DNA from: Gigaspora margarita
Lineage: Eukaryota; Glomeromycota; Glomeromycetes; Diversisporales; Gigasporaceae
Assembly (NCBI GenBank): GCA_009809945.1
Contig: WTPW01000317.1
Coordinates: 175,753-239,752, forward strand
Reading direction: 5' to 3'
Length of the DNA: 64,000 nucleotides
Positions 44,528 to 56,361 of the stretch are shown here, in pieces (positions within the stretch are counted from its first letter, which is position 1; the number at the start of each line of letters is the position of its first letter). The translations under genes and the position numbers were made by a program. Below the pieces are notes generated by a model. That model worked only from the letters and a program-made list of their open reading frames with translations. It was not told the origin of the DNA and ran no database searches.

Positions 44528-45729
44528 ATGAAAACGATGGCGAGATTAATTTGCGAAAATATCAAAAAAGTAAATCTATGTCCTAACGATTTACTTTCGA
44601 ATGGGATTATTAATATTAAATATTTACGAAAATATAATCGCCCATTATATGCTATTATCAAGAAGGAGCAATGTTTTATGGAATTGAAATTTCATTTCCT
44701 TGAAAATTTTGAAATCAATTTATCACAAGATGATAGAAACTTATAAATCATCACATGGAATATGGATATAGTGCTCTACATGGAACACATAATTCTAAAA
44801 TTTTCCATAACGTACTTAGTTCTTTCTTGACGCAGATAGAACTAATATGGATTTCAAAATTTTATGAACAAGAAACATTAGATATAACTGAACGCTCCTA
44901 TTCTCATCAAATTGTTAAAACCGATTTTCTATTTAATTACATACAATGTTAAAGACATAGAAATCGAGTTCGACCGAAAGTGTGAATCAACGATGAATCG
45001 AAATGGAGGTGTTTGTGGGCCGGCACGCTATCCTGATGTAACGACATCAACTGAATATCCACTCCATAAGTGGGAGATTTTATTCTGCGAGATAAGTAAC
45101 GGGCCGCACTCATTTGATCAATCACATTATTCAGAAGATGAAGTACGATTGGTAAATTCCTAAAGGACTCAAGCAATTATGACCGTTTCCATTCAAAAAA
45201 TTTCAGAAACTCCGAGGAAATTGAGTCCTTAATGAACGATGTAAAAAATCTCGCTGTACATTTTCAAAAACAATTATGGAGATATACGTCATGGATAACT
45301 AATTAAGACCATTCCATAGAATGGCATAAATAAGGGCATTGAGCGTTCTCTTAAAAAATTCGACATCACAAGAAATGTATGGATTTATTGAGGAGAGGAG
45401 CTTTTAATGGTGAACAGTTTAATTGATCATAATCTTAAGAAGAATGATTCGATAAATCAGTTAATTAAAGATCAAACTGTTATAACCAGTGATGTAAATT
45501 GGATTCGCGCAGTAGGCGCAGCGCACATAGATTTAAATTTGCGCGTATATCGGGACTCCCCGTATATATAACGCGCGTATAAATTTTTTTTTTGTGCGTT
45601 TTTTTTTTGCGTTTGCGCGAATAAAAATTTTTTGAATTTATAGCACTGGTTATAACCCCTACTCCGGTTATAGATTTCCTTCCTACATTTTCATCTCCCA
45701 AACAAAATCATAATACAGTTTTGATTTAA
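44528..45729 (+). pseudogene. decayed gene of an unnamed, probably multicopy family
   Basis: Three frames join into one plausible protein: MKTMARLICENIKKVNLC.. (44528-44746), ..EYGYSALHGTHNSKIFHNVL.. (44755-44952) and VKDIEIEFDRKCESTMNRNG (from about 44950). The last continues CGPARYPDVTTSTEYPLHKW and EILFCEISNGPHS. A one-base loss near 45150 precedes GKFLKDSSNYDRFHSKNF. Further in-frame parts (ERSLKKFDITRNVWIY, LIDHNLKKNDSINQLI) are broken by TAG and TGA stops. A hAT MITE at 45487-45648 splits the codons after TVIT, and PTPVIDFLPTFSS follows to TAA at 45727-45729. The PD..E-x-S arrangement loosely recalls PD-(D/E)XK nucleases, but this is speculative. I do not recognise a named family. Confidence 0.5.
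45487..45648. mobile_element. 162 bp hAT-type MITE inside a decayed gene
   Basis: Ends CAGTGATGTAAATT and AATTTATAGCACTG. The flanks 45479-45486 and 45649-45656 are both GTTATAAC, which is self-complementary, so it could also be counted as terminal repeat. The interior is rich in CGCGC and GCGCA words, unusual for this window. Removing it plus one flank copy restores the host frame TVIT-PTPV. Confidence 0.82.
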
Positions 45730-46251
45730 ATTTTCACAACAAATTGTGATTTCAATAAATTGGTTTTCAATGACCTAACAAATGGGTAATTATTTTTGAA
45801 TATAATCAAAAATTTTAGATATTAAATTCTATTAAAATTAGATCTTGATAAGTTTACTTAAATGAAGATACATTCCGTGTTTAAAATATGAAGTTTTCTA
45901 GGACAAGTTTAATTGTACGTGAGTTAAGTTAATGCGAGATATATTTGATATGACGCTAGATATTTAAGTCGAATTATATGTTTGATAAACGAAACAAGAG
46001 TGGACTCGTATAACGTATACAAAATGCTATATGCTCGAACGATAATGGATTATAAATTTTGAAAATACGATAAGACGTACCCGTTTAAAAATAGCTTGAT
46101 GAAACCAAGGAATTTGCACTGATAGTCAAAACTGATATAAAAGGCGGAACATTGAAGCAGTTGAACCAAGAATTGATGCAGGTAAATATCTCTTTTATTG
46201 ATGTAGTCTAAAAATATATCAATGATGATTTATAATTTATGGGCGACGTAA

Positions 46252-46348
46252 TACCAGGTGTATCAAATGTCCCTTCTTTTAAGTGACCTTATATAGAGAT
46301 CTATATATAAGGTCACTTAAAAGAAGGGACTTTTGATACACCTGGCAT
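46252..46348. mobile_element. 97 bp palindromic MITE
   Basis: The arms TACCAGGTGTATCAAATGTC and GACTTTTGATACACCTGG pair around GAGATC almost perfectly. The same element is at 47598-47693 in the duplicated segment, so it predates the duplication. Confidence 0.85.
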
Positions 46349-46425
46349 ATTGACCCCTTCAACATTTTATTGTATTTGGACCCCTAAGGGTGGGGGCTTT
46401 CTAAGTGCAATAAGAGTGTTATAAT

Positions 46426-46654
46426 CAGTGTTTAAAATTCAAATTTGGTTTTATGTTCTCAAAAAGAACATTTTTAATTTCTTAATGTTCTCAGTAAAAT
46501 TTTAATGTTCTTTATATAGGGAAATTAAAATTTTTTTAATATTAAAAGAATTTATTGAATGTTCTCAAATAGAGAACATATTTTAATAATTTATGTTCTC
46601 AAAAATTGTTTAATGTTCTTTGAGAACACTGAGAACATTGAATTTTAAACACTG
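46426..46654. mobile_element. 229 bp hAT-type MITE with TGTTCTC motifs
   Basis: The ends CAGTGTTTAAAATTCAAATT and AACATTGAATTTTAAACACTG are inverted. The flanks 46418-46425 and 46655-46662 are an identical 8 bp GTTATAAT. The duplicated segment shows a single GTTATAAT at the same site (near 47769), an exact empty site. The interior repeats TGTTCTC/GAGAACA. Confidence 0.95.
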
Positions 46655-47527
46655 GTTATAATTTTTTCTGAGATTTCCAAAAAATTTGTATTTACATTAA
46701 CATAAACAGTACGTACTGATATCATTTTTATGTATGCATTTTATTTAGCGGATTGGTTTTGAATTTAACGAATTTGTTTTGATGATCAGAAGGTATCTGA
46801 TGTCGTAGAAAAGTAATTTTTTATGGCCTATTTAATTTTTTATTCGTTTCATTATTTATTCATTTATTACTTATTCATTTATTTATTTTTAAAATTGTTC
46901 ATTATATAGTTACTTGTTGGGCTGGTACAAGTACACTTGATATGATATACAAAAATAGTGAACCCATGGAAATTCGAAAATATGCTAACATCTCCGGTCT
47001 AAAAAATAGTATGATGAAATCAAGACATTCGTATTGATAATTGAAACGGGAGAAATAATGATGCAGGTGAATCAAAAGAATTGAAAAATACGATTGGTAA
47101 ACGTATAGAGAAATTTAAGTGCCAATGAACCGATGATAAAGAAAATAAGCATATGTGTAAAGTTCAAATTTCAGGTAATTAACACATGTTATTGAACAAC
47201 CAATGATATTAAGAATCATCTGATGCATCATATTTGTTCGCTTGTAATTAATTATTTACTATCTAACTTCCTTTTTGTAGCTCTATTTTGCTAATGACAA
47301 GGTATATAAAAACTTTTTAAACATATATTAGGAACTTAGAGTGATTGAGCTTGAATCAGAGAAAACATGTTACTTTGAATACTTTGGACCTTGAACAAGT
47401 GAATATAGATCAAAGAAAGGAAATGTACTAGCAGAAACGCTTTGCAAAATAGACATATCGCTATTAAATAGGAGTGAATTAACTTATAGGATAGATTTGA
47501 TATTTGAAAAATCTACCACATATTTCA

Positions 47528-48010
47528 GGTAAAGATTTCTTATTAATATAGTCTACAAATATGTCCGTGATGATTTTTAAATTCGTAAGCGGCGTAATAC
47601 CGGGTGTATCAAAAGTCTCTTTTTTTAAGTGACCTTATATAGAGATCTATATATAAGGTCACTTAAAAAAAGGGACTTTTGGTACATCCGGTATATTAAC
47701 CCTTCAACACTTTATTGTATTTGGACCCCTAAGGGTAGGGACTTTCTAATTGCAATAAGAGTGTTATAATTTTTTTCTGAGATTTTATGTTAGTGTAAAT
47801 GCAAATTTTTTTGGAACAGTACGTACTGATATCACTGTAATGTACATTTTATTTAGGTCTGTTTTGGTGATCGGAAAGATACTTAATGTCGTAAAAAGTA
47901 AATAGTTTTTTATGACCTATTTATTCATTTATTCATTCATTTATTTATTTAAAATTGTCCTTTGTTTGGTCACTTTGTCGAGCTGATATAAGTATACTTA
48001 ATATATTGTT
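47528..48010. repeat. segmental duplication, copy 2 (empty site)
   Basis: Lacks the hAT MITE of copy 1 but keeps the palindrome (47598-47693) and flanking text. Confidence 0.85.
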
Positions 48011-48825
48011 GAACGTAGTAGTTGAATTAACGTTTTATGAAATGTGACAAAAAAAGCGGATTATAATGTTACTGTATGTTAGAAAAGTTCGTACTGTACT
48101 TTTTTTTATTAATTATTTGTACAGTGCCGTACACCCTTTATAATATAATAATCTAATATAGATTATACCTTCTCACAATTGAGTCCACACATCGTGTGGA
48201 GTATAGTTTATTTGTTGATAATGCGCAATTTTATAGTATATTACGACATCGCATAAAATATAATTTATCACGCAGGTTTTGTGAAACAGCCCATACTTTT
48301 TGACAATTATTGTTCTGTGTCGGCGATGCACTTTCAGGTAAAGGTAATTTTATTGCTACAAGTGAGTTTAAAATTATTATCGAATGCAAGGAGTATCTGC
48401 AATACAACTTATATAAGGATATGATAAAATATATATATAATTCTTGACATTATCATTTCTTAATTCAATTAACTTTTTTATCATCCTAAGTTTTATAGTG
48501 ATAGTATTTTTAGTATTGAAATAATCTCATGATTTAAATTATTGATTTTATGTTATTTTGTTTTTCAATATAAATATAAATATGTATTTGTTAGAAAGAT
48601 TTTTTAATATAAAAAAAATTAAATAATAAACATGAGTAAAAATTGATAATTTTTCTATCGAGTCAAAATCTATAATATATATGTATCATAATTAATGCTT
48701 AATGATATTTTTACTTTTATTTTAAAACGACAAAAGGTAAAATTTTCAATTTTTAGTTTTTTATAAGATTAAAATATGATAATTTTAATGCTCACCGGTG
48801 CTATATCTCAAAAACGTATTAAGTA
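48011..48825. other. AT-rich stretch without a gene
   Basis: No coding region or clear element. The word GTACGTACTG-like pairs and CACATCGTGTGG near 48190 are isolated. Confidence 0.45.
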
Positions 48826-49085
48826 AACGGGATCGGGTACTCTAAGTAAAAATGTTCAAGACCCTTGAAAACCTCACGGGAACTGAAATCGGGACTTTAT
48901 GTCTAATAGTGATGCCTGACGAAATGACGAAACCTGACAAAACCATAAGTTTCGTCAATGACGAAACTTGACGAAACTTATGGTTTCGTCAGGTTTCTTC
49001 ATTTCGTCAGGCATCTATAATATCTAATCTACATTATGTTATATAAAACTCCTCTTTTATCCTAAAACTGCACCCTAACTCTAAA
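48826..49085. repeat. dispersed repeat B, copy 2, carrying a hAT MITE
   Basis: Homologous to 24883-25015 and 50221-50365. It is split at ATGTCTAA / ATATCTAA by the element 48907-49019. The copy at 50221 has one uninterrupted TATATCTAATCTACATT. Confidence 0.8.
48907..49019. mobile_element. 113 bp hAT-type MITE made of TGACGAAA words
   Basis: The ends TAGTGATGCCTGACGAAATG and CATTTCGTCAGGCATCTATA are inverted. The flanks ATGTCTAA (48899-48906) and ATATCTAA (49020-49027) agree at 7 of 8. Nearly the whole element is a hairpin of CTGACGAAA / TTTCGTCAG repeats. Confidence 0.88.
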
Positions 49086-49137
49086 GCTCTTAGGCCGTGA
49101 ATTTCACCACCGGTTAATTTTAAATAAATTCATTAAT

Positions 49138-49668
49138 TGATGATCCGGAAGAGATCTGCAGAATTACTACATTAGGACAAAAGTAAATTTTTGGGAGTAC
49201 AATATAAATTTTATTATATGCTGAAATCTGAGCAGAGTCCAATTAAAAGGAATTTTTTATTAAGTTAACAACCAAATTCCATTAATTAAAAGTTGTAGAG
49301 CTCACTAAGACGCATCTAATGGCAGTTAGTTCATCCAAATTGACCTAGTGGATACTGAGATATTACTAAAAAATAATTTACTATATAAAATTTTTATGTA
49401 AACAATAGTTTTTTACATAGGATTTTATATAGTTAGCCAATGTGATATCTTGGTATCCACTAGGCCAATTGGGTTGATTTAACTACTATTAGATGCATCT
49501 CAGTGAGCTTTACAACTTTTAATTAATTGACTTTGGTTGTTGACTTAATAAAAAATTATTTTTCATTAGATTCTGCTCAGACTCCAGCATATAGTTTAAT
49601 ATCATAGGAATTTTGCCCAAATTCTAATATATAAGTTGTGCTGATCTTACCTGGATCAGCAATTAAAA
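49138..49668. mobile_element. 531 bp palindromic element with core motif
   Basis: The left arm holds GATCCGGAAGAGATCTGCAGA, CTGAGCAGAGT, TTAATTAAAAGTTGTAGAGC and TTCATCCAAATTGACCTAGT. The right arm holds their reverse complements (ACTAGGCCAATTGGGTTGAT, TTACAACTTTTAATTAA, ACTCTGCTCAG-like, TGATCTTACCTGGATC). The centre near 49390-49430 is ATGTAAA/TTTACAT. Non-coding. Confidence 0.8.
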
Positions 49669-50220
49669 AATTATTTATTCAAATTTAAAAGGTTAAAATG
49701 TATATCTAAATACTATCTAATGATAATAATTCAAATGATAAAAGAAATTGTGTAGATTTTATAGATAATGATAAATTTGACAATGTGACTTAGTATCTAT
49801 TTCTGAAAGTTTGCAAAGTAATAATTCTGAAGTTTGATAACTTATATAAGTTTAAATAATAAACTTTTTTAACAATATCTATTTTATTATTTTATTTAAT
49901 TTATTTTAATTAAATTTTAATTTTATTTAAAATGAAGCTAAAAATTTTGATAAAATTGATCAAGCTTCAAAGAGTATAAATTTAAGCTTACAAATTAATG
50001 AGTATTTATAGCCTTTAATAGCTAGTTGTTCATACTCAAATTATTTATCTACCAAAAGCCAAGAAAAAACAAGTTCTACTTTACAAAGTCAAAATATTAA
50101 CAATATTATTTTGTGTAAATTTTCTAAAGATGCTTATAATAATAAAAAAAATAAAATATGTTAATGTTTTGATAACAATAACTGGTGGTAATCATTACTA
50201 GAGTACTTATATTGCAAAAA
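49669..50220. other. AT-rich stretch without a gene
   Basis: Short Asn/Lys/Ser-rich readings (for example around 49950-50100) are composition-driven. No gene is supported. Confidence 0.45.
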
Positions 50221-50365
50221 TATACTAGTAAATGGGATCAGATACTCTAAATAAAAATGTTCAGGACTTCTAAAATTTATAAAAAGTAAAATTGGTAACT
50301 TATATCTAATCTACATTATATTATATATAAAAACAAACTCTTTATAACTGTGCTTTAACCCTAAA
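50221..50365. repeat. dispersed repeat B, copy 3
   Basis: Direct relative of 24883 and 48826 (GGGATCAGATACTCTAAAT, TCTAATCTACATTATATTAT). Uninterrupted, so an empty site for the element 48907-49019. Confidence 0.75.
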
Positions 50366-50429
50366 AAATCTAGAGGTAGTGATGATTATCACTAGTTATT
50401 TGTGCTAAAATTCATATTAGAAATATTAA

Positions 50430-50760
50430 TTATGAAAACATTGAAGATACCAATAACAAGAATATTGAAGTAGTCAATTATAATAATAATAAAGATTGAA
50501 ATTATAATAATATTAAAGATTCCAATTATAATAATATTGAGAAAGTTAATTATAATAGGACCCCAAAATATACATAGATAGGTCAGGTTAATTATAAAAT
50601 TACTAAAAAAAGAAAGATCTGCAGAAAAAACCTCAAAAATAAGCAAAAATTACCAAAAATAGAAAAGATTTGCATAAAAACCTTCAAAAATAAGCAAACT
50701 AATACCTGACCTATCTATGTATATTTTGGGGTCCTATAATAATAATATTAAAGATTCTAA
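50430..50760. repeat. AATTATAATAATATT-type repeat split by a MITE
   Basis: Plus-strand units of about 24 bp read as Asn-rich NYNNIKDSN-like peptides on both sides of the insertion 50557-50736 (SNYNNIEKVNYN before, NIKDSN after). This may be a degenerate coding minisatellite. Confidence 0.5.
50557..50736. mobile_element. 180 bp MITE with AGGACCCCAAAATATACAT ends
   Basis: The left AGGACCCCAAAATATACATA and right TATGTATATTTTGGGGTCCT are perfect inverts extending through GATAGGTCAGGT. Inside, CCTCAAAAATAAGCAAA occurs twice as a direct repeat. TATAAT lies at both flanks. Confidence 0.88.
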
Positions 50761-51055
50761 CTAAGTAACTTAAAAACATACAATATTTTACACTTGTATA
50801 TATTCCATAGTGTCTTTCTATAGCACCAATTTAAATAAAAATTCTAGATTGGTTTTTTCTATTATCTATTAGTTTTTTGGTTATACTGTATATTGTATAT
50901 TATAAAATTTAATTTTATATTTAAAATTTATAAAAATTGCTTATATTTCAAATATTACTATATACAATTTTCAATTTTCTATTATAGCAAATTGCAATAT
51001 CTTTAGAATATGTTAATTAATATTCTATAAAAAAATTGTAACCTTTTGTTATTAA
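50761..51055. other. AT-rich spacer
   Basis: No gene or repeat recognised. Confidence 0.5.
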
Positions 51056-51545
51056 GAGTAGGGGGTACTATTTTAAAATTATATATAATATTAATAGTAA
51101 ATTTTTTTATAATTAATTTTATGAAAATTATATTAAGTAACCTAATTTTAATACTTAAAACAAGTTTGTAGAGCAGGTTTTTCTAATTCTAATAATAGTA
51201 AAATTATTAAAATTGGTTAAAAACTCAGTAAAATATATATTTTTAAAGATTGGGTATTAAAATTTAGTAATAAAACTAACTTATAAATTTACGTAAATTG
51301 ACCAATCAGAATTAGCAATTTTGTGCAACCCAGAAAAATTGGGCTTATATACAACTATATTTTTTAAAATATAATAATAGTTCAAAATTTAACTATAATA
51401 GATAATTGTTTTATTTATATTTTGTAAAATTTTAATGAAAATTAGTTGTAATTTAAAAAAGTTTTATTAGTAGCATATATCAGTTTTATCTGAAAATATC
51501 AAAATACTTAAAACTATATAAAAATGATCTACATACCCCCTACCC
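51056..51545. mobile_element. TTAA-flanked (piggyBac-type) MITE, copy 2
   Basis: Left junction TTAA then GAGTAGGGGGTACT; right junction ATACCCCCTACCC then TTAA (51546-51549). The interior matches copy 1 without its nested Tc1-type insertion, including CAATTTTGTGCAACCCAG and the core part TTTGTAGAGCAGGTTTTTCT. Confidence 0.9.
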
Positions 51546-51594
51546 TTAAATAAATATTATTATTTTCAATATTATGATAATTAATATTTTACTA

Positions 51595-51900
51595 GTATGA
51601 TCACATGAAATGTAGAAGGATAGTTCAGTTCAACTTTTTGGTGGCCTATATTTTTTTCTGTTTTAGAAGGCATCATAGTTATCCCTTTTTTTCTATATAT
51701 GGTATAGTTCAAGATTATAAGAAGCTATGTAATTTTAATTTACATATAGTTTAATATCAGTACTATATGCTGATTTTTACAAAATCCTTTATTGGTAGAA
51801 GTAATGAATTTTGCATATAACCCACATGTAGTTGCACTTTATGATATAAAGCTGATGTTACTAATTATTAATTAATATGATGCAAAAATAATGCTATTAA
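51595..51900. repeat. direct repeat flanking the 2.3 kb foldback element, copy 1
   Basis: The second copy is 54195-54490, same orientation (TATGATCACATG, GATAGTT..TTCAACTTTTT, CAAAATCCTTTATTGGTAG, ATATAACCCACAT). The arrangement suggests a duplication around, or carried with, the element between them. Confidence 0.7.
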
Positions 51901-51910
51901 TTAAAGATAT

Positions 51911-54173
51911 ACATTAGCAAAAAAATATGTGTAAACTTTCGTAAGTTTTTATGCAAATATAAACTTACGAAAAACCTACGATTAGTACAAAATATTATGT
52001 AGAGGTAATAATTATGTAAGTTTACACTATAGTAACTATGGAGTATTATGCAAATATAATAATTACGAACTTTTATGGCATAGTAAATTTAAAATATACC
52101 AAAAATATTACAAATATTAAAAACTGGTAAAAACTAGTATAAATCAATGAGATATTATGATCAATTAATAATCATATTCACATAATTATGCATTTGCAAA
52201 ATTTTAAACATTTTACAAGTTTTTGCAAGTTTTCACAAGGTTTCACAATTTATTATAAAATTATATATATTTTTTTATACATTATATTTTAAATTTTTAA
52301 TTAATATTATATATTTTTATTATATATTATTATACATTTTTTACAAAAAATAATAAAAAAAGAATAACAAAAAATAAAACTCAAAAAAATGAAACTAAAA
52401 AAAAATATCAAAAAAATAATAATATTTTAAATACTTTTGCACTTTGTCACATTTAATTCTATAAAAATACTAGCCTAACTCACTTATTTTCCTCACTCTG
52501 CAGTTAGCTATTATTTCCTTTTTTCATATTCGCTTATATTTGCTACTTCTTTCAAAGTGCTAGAAAAGTTAAGAATTGGTATTTTTGTAAAGTGCCAGAA
52601 GTCAGGTTGTTTTCTTGGTAAGTTTCGAAGAAAGTTGAGAATAAATAAAATAAAATAAAATTAAAAAACTAAGTAAAAAAAACAAGCAAAAAACAACTGT
52701 AAGCTAATTAAAAAAAATAAACGAAGCCACAAATTTCCTTTTTTTTTATATTCCCTTATATTCGCTACTTCTTGCAAAGTGCTTGGTATTTTTGTAAAGT
52801 GCTAGAAGTCAGGTTATTTTCTTGCAAAGTTTCAAAAAAAGTCAAGAATAAATAAAATAAAATAAAATTAAAAAAATAAGCAAAAAAAAACAAACAAAAA
52901 ACAAAACTGTAAGCAAATTAAAAAAAATAAATGAAGTTCCAAATTTCTATTTCATGAAGTAAGAGTTTGTGTTCTTGCAATTCAAAAATTGTCAAAATTA
53001 CAGTTTTTGCAAAGTGCCAGAATAAATAAAAAAATAAAAATTAAAGAAATAAGTAAAAAGAAAACAACAAAAAAAATGGAAATGTAAGCAAACTGAATAA
53101 AAAAAATGAAAACCCAAATCTCTATTTTTTTGAAGTAAAGTTCATAACAGAAATTGCTGAAATCAAGTTGTATATATTCTTGCAAAGTTCTGGAAAAGTC
53201 TAGGTTTGCTTGCAAAGTGTCAAAAAAGCCTAAATTATTTTTTTACAAAGTGCCAGAATAAAAAAAATAAAAAAAAACAAAAACAAAAACAAAAAGAACA
53301 AAAAACATCAAACGAAAAAATAAATAAAGCACTAACTGAACCTTTATTTCTTTAAAGAGGCATTCTCCAAAATTTAGAAATTGTTGGTAAAATTAGTTGT
53401 GTGTTCTTTCAAAGTGTCAGAAGCCTGAGTTGGTTTGCACAAAGTGTCAAAAAGTCATCAGATTTTTTGCAAAGTACCAAAAAATTATGGTTGGTGTTTG
53501 TTGTAAAAAAAAATAAAAAAAATTAAAAAATAATAAATCAAAGAAAAAAATAACAAAACAAAATGAAACTAAATGAAACGAAATGAAACCAGAAAAAAAA
53601 AACAAAACAAAAACAAAAAAACAATGTAAAATTGATAGAAGATCTAAATTTTAAACAAAAAAAACAAACAAAGATCTAATTTGATCTTGTACTATAATCA
53701 TCAAAACTTTTTAAAACATTTTGAAAATATTAGTAAATGTGTTCTTGGTGTGATCCAGGCTATAGATTTACTGATCTAGCTTGGTTTCCCAGTCCTAAAT
53801 ATTTCGAAAGTATTTGAAATATTTCAAAAATATTAGATCTAAAATATTTAGAGGTTTTTAGAAATATTTTGCAATGTTTTTCTTACACACCATAAAAAAA
53901 TCATAAATTTATGTAAAATTTTCACATAAGTTTACAATTTTCTTACGCACTATAAGAAAATTGTAAATTTATATAAAATTTTTATGTAAATTTACAATTT
54001 TTTTATGTACCATAAGAAATTGTAAATTTATGAAAAAAATTTTACATAAATTTACGACTTTCTTACATACTGTAAGAACTACGTAGTTTTATACTAAATC
54101 TTATATAAGTTTACAATTTTCTTACATACTGTAAAAACTTGCGCAAGATTACACATATATATTTTTGCTGATG
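51911..54173. mobile_element. 2.26 kb foldback element with internal satellite arrays
   Basis: The left end ACATTAGCAAAAAAATATGTG and right end ATATATTTTTGCTGATGTA are inverted, followed by ACTTTCGTAAGTTTTTA and TAAAAACTTGCGCAAG. The interior has two arrays. At about 52450-53480 there are 4-5 imperfect units of about 200-250 bp marked by TTGCAAAGTGCCAGAA. At 53885-54150 about four 60-65 bp palindromic units read TTACAATTTTCTTAC.CACT.TAAGAAAATTGTAA. No transposase is seen. Confidence 0.7.
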
Positions 54174-54194
54174 TAGTTCAAGCTGGTGCAAACA

Positions 54195-54490
54195 TATACT
54201 AATATGATCACATGGAATGTGTAATATAAAATGTAGAGGGATAGTTTGCTTCAACTTTTTTGATGTCCACTATGCTGATTTTTTGCAAAATCCTTTTTTG
54301 GTAGGAGTAATTCATTTTTGGAAGGAGTTAAGATTTTCGTATATAACCCACATATAGATCACATTATATAATGCAAATCTGATGCAACTGATTATTAATT
54401 GTATAAGATGCAAAACTGATATTTGATTAATGTGTAGTTCAAGATAGCAGGAATATTCACTATATAATTTTAATTTACTGAATAAATTTT
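54195..54490. repeat. direct repeat flanking the 2.3 kb foldback element, copy 2
   Basis: See 51595-51900. Confidence 0.7.
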
Positions 54491-55154
54491 TTGATCTTAA
54501 TTATTAATACAGTAAAATGGTGCACTTAAGTTCATGAAACTCAAATTTACGAATTTGTTTCTGTTTGCTCTAATTGCTAATCTTACTAACTTATTTAAGT
54601 GAAAAAAATGTATAAAAAAAGCTATTTTAAATATTTACATCTGTTATCATATTGTATATAGTTTCTTGTTATTTAACACTCAGTGTTTTGAGCTGGGCTA
54701 TATTGAGTTAGCACTATTATAGAAAAATTATTGTTGATATTATATTATTGTAATAATAATAAAAAATAAATTTAATTGCACTTTGACATTTATGATTTGA
54801 TATATCCAAAAACTATAGTTAGACCATAAGAAAATTTAATGTTATAATAATTCATCATAATTCGTAATTGATTTATTACTATTTAGTTATCAACAATTTA
54901 TATTTATTTTTTTATTTTTAAAAAAATCACATTTCAATCATTACATGCACTTTGTATCTTTGAAATTATCAAGTAGACTTCCATTCATTATGCACACATT
55001 TGTATCTGAAATTAACTGAGATATAGATAATGTTAATAATGCATTCGTGAGTCATATCTTGTGTTTTGCCAGAATAGTAAGGTTTATAACAGTAACTTAT
55101 AAAGAAATTATAATAATTTCAATGTGAACTAATTCAAACCCACTCACATATGGA
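54491..55154. other. AT-rich stretch without a gene
   Basis: No coding region or delimitable repeat is seen. Confidence 0.5.
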
Positions 55155-55398
55155 CTGCTATCAATAGAAATAAGGTAGTCAATATTTTAAAAAATCAATA
55201 TCTTTACTTTTACAGCTCATATCTCAATGAATATTGAAGCTATCTTGATAATTTAATATTCATAAGAAATCTTTATTGTAGGCTTTCTTATGAATATTAA
55301 ATCATCAAGATAGCTCAATATTTAATGAGCTATGAGCTATGAAAGTAAAGGTATTAATTTTTTTTTAAATATCAAATGCTATTGACAGAACCCATATT
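55155..55398. mobile_element. 244 bp palindromic MITE
   Basis: The left arm ATCAATAGAAATAAGGTAG.. and inner TGAAGCTATCTTGATAATTTA pair with AAATCATCAAGATAGCT and ..CAAATGCTATTGACAG. The centre is ATTCATAAGAAA..TTTCTTATGAAT. Confidence 0.75.
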
Positions 55399-56361
55399 AT
55401 GATCAATAGAATAATGAGCAAGTTTTGCATGAGGTTTTTTACAGTAATTATTAATAGAAGCAACAAAAATTTTGATACAAACTCATCTCTAAAATATATA
55501 TCTGTCAGTAAGTTTGTAACAGAATTTTTTATAGAAATTAACAATAGAAATTATGATACCTTTAATACAAACTAATTCACCTTTCACTATTACTGATATA
55601 AACTACAATGGCTTTTCCATAATAATATACTACAAGTTACTGAATAATGACCAAGATAATAAAATTTTTTGAAGTACTAATAATACTATTAATACAAATT
55701 GACACAATTTTAACTGCACACTGTGGTTACTAAATAGCAAGGAGATTTTGTAAACTTGAGTATAAAATTCTTAAAACTTTTAAGTATCTCTTTATCTTTT
55801 GACTTTAATTTGTTACTGCTGATCTTTTACTAAAAATTTCAATTATAAAAAAAAAATAACAATTCAACACATCCAGATTTTAGCCTTTGCTATGCTACTC
55901 AAATTTTGCTCATTACAACAGACATTACAGCAAAGGGTGGCACATAGATAATAATAAATAAAAAATAATACATATGTATACATTATATAGGTGTTAATTC
56001 ATGATACATGTTGGCTTATTTCATGGAGAGTGAAAAATCAGTAAATGATTTTTTTTAAAAAAAGAGCAATATTTCATAATTTCACTGATGTAACTTCTGT
56101 GTATCTTAACAAAAAGAATTCTTTACAAAATTGTACTTTATATGCAGTTAGCTTGATAATCTTAATTGATTATATAAATTTATTGGTTTAATAGTTAATC
56201 CACATCATTATCGCAGTGGAATGTGGACTCATATTTATTAACTGTGCCAAGCATCAACTAGAAAACTGCTACAAAACCTGAGTTATTTACTATCCAATTG
56301 GAATGAGCATATGGTTCCACACATTTCATAAAATCTGTACCAATTCAGACATACCTGTATA
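55399..56361. other. AT-rich stretch without a gene
   Basis: No gene. A TTAACAAAAAGAATTCTTTAC word near 56107 relates it distantly to the repeat at 780-1055. Confidence 0.45.

Larger units (their letters stand above)
46170..46990. repeat. segmental duplication, copy 1 (with hAT insertion)
   Basis: Copy 2 is 47528-48010. Shared in order: the CAGGTAAA exon border, the GACCTTATATAGAGATC hairpin, TTTATTGTATTTGGACCCCTA, AATAAGAGTGTTATAAT, AGTACGTACTGATATCA and TTTTTATGGCCTATTTA. Confidence 0.85.
46098..47527 (+). pseudogene. remnants of tandemly duplicated host gene exons
   Basis: An exon-like piece at 46098-46181 reads DETKEFALIVKTDIKGGTLK..ELMQ and ends at a GTAAAT donor. A paralogous piece at 47013-47066 reads DEIKTFVLIIETGEIMMQ and runs, after a shift, into ESKELKNTIGKRIEKFKCQ*. 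From about 47338, ELRVIELESEKTCYFEYFGP*, KKGNVLAETLCKIDISLLNR and YRIDLIFEKSTTYFR end at another GTAAAG donor at 47529. Stops (mostly TGA) and shifts show decay. Product unknown. Confidence 0.45.
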
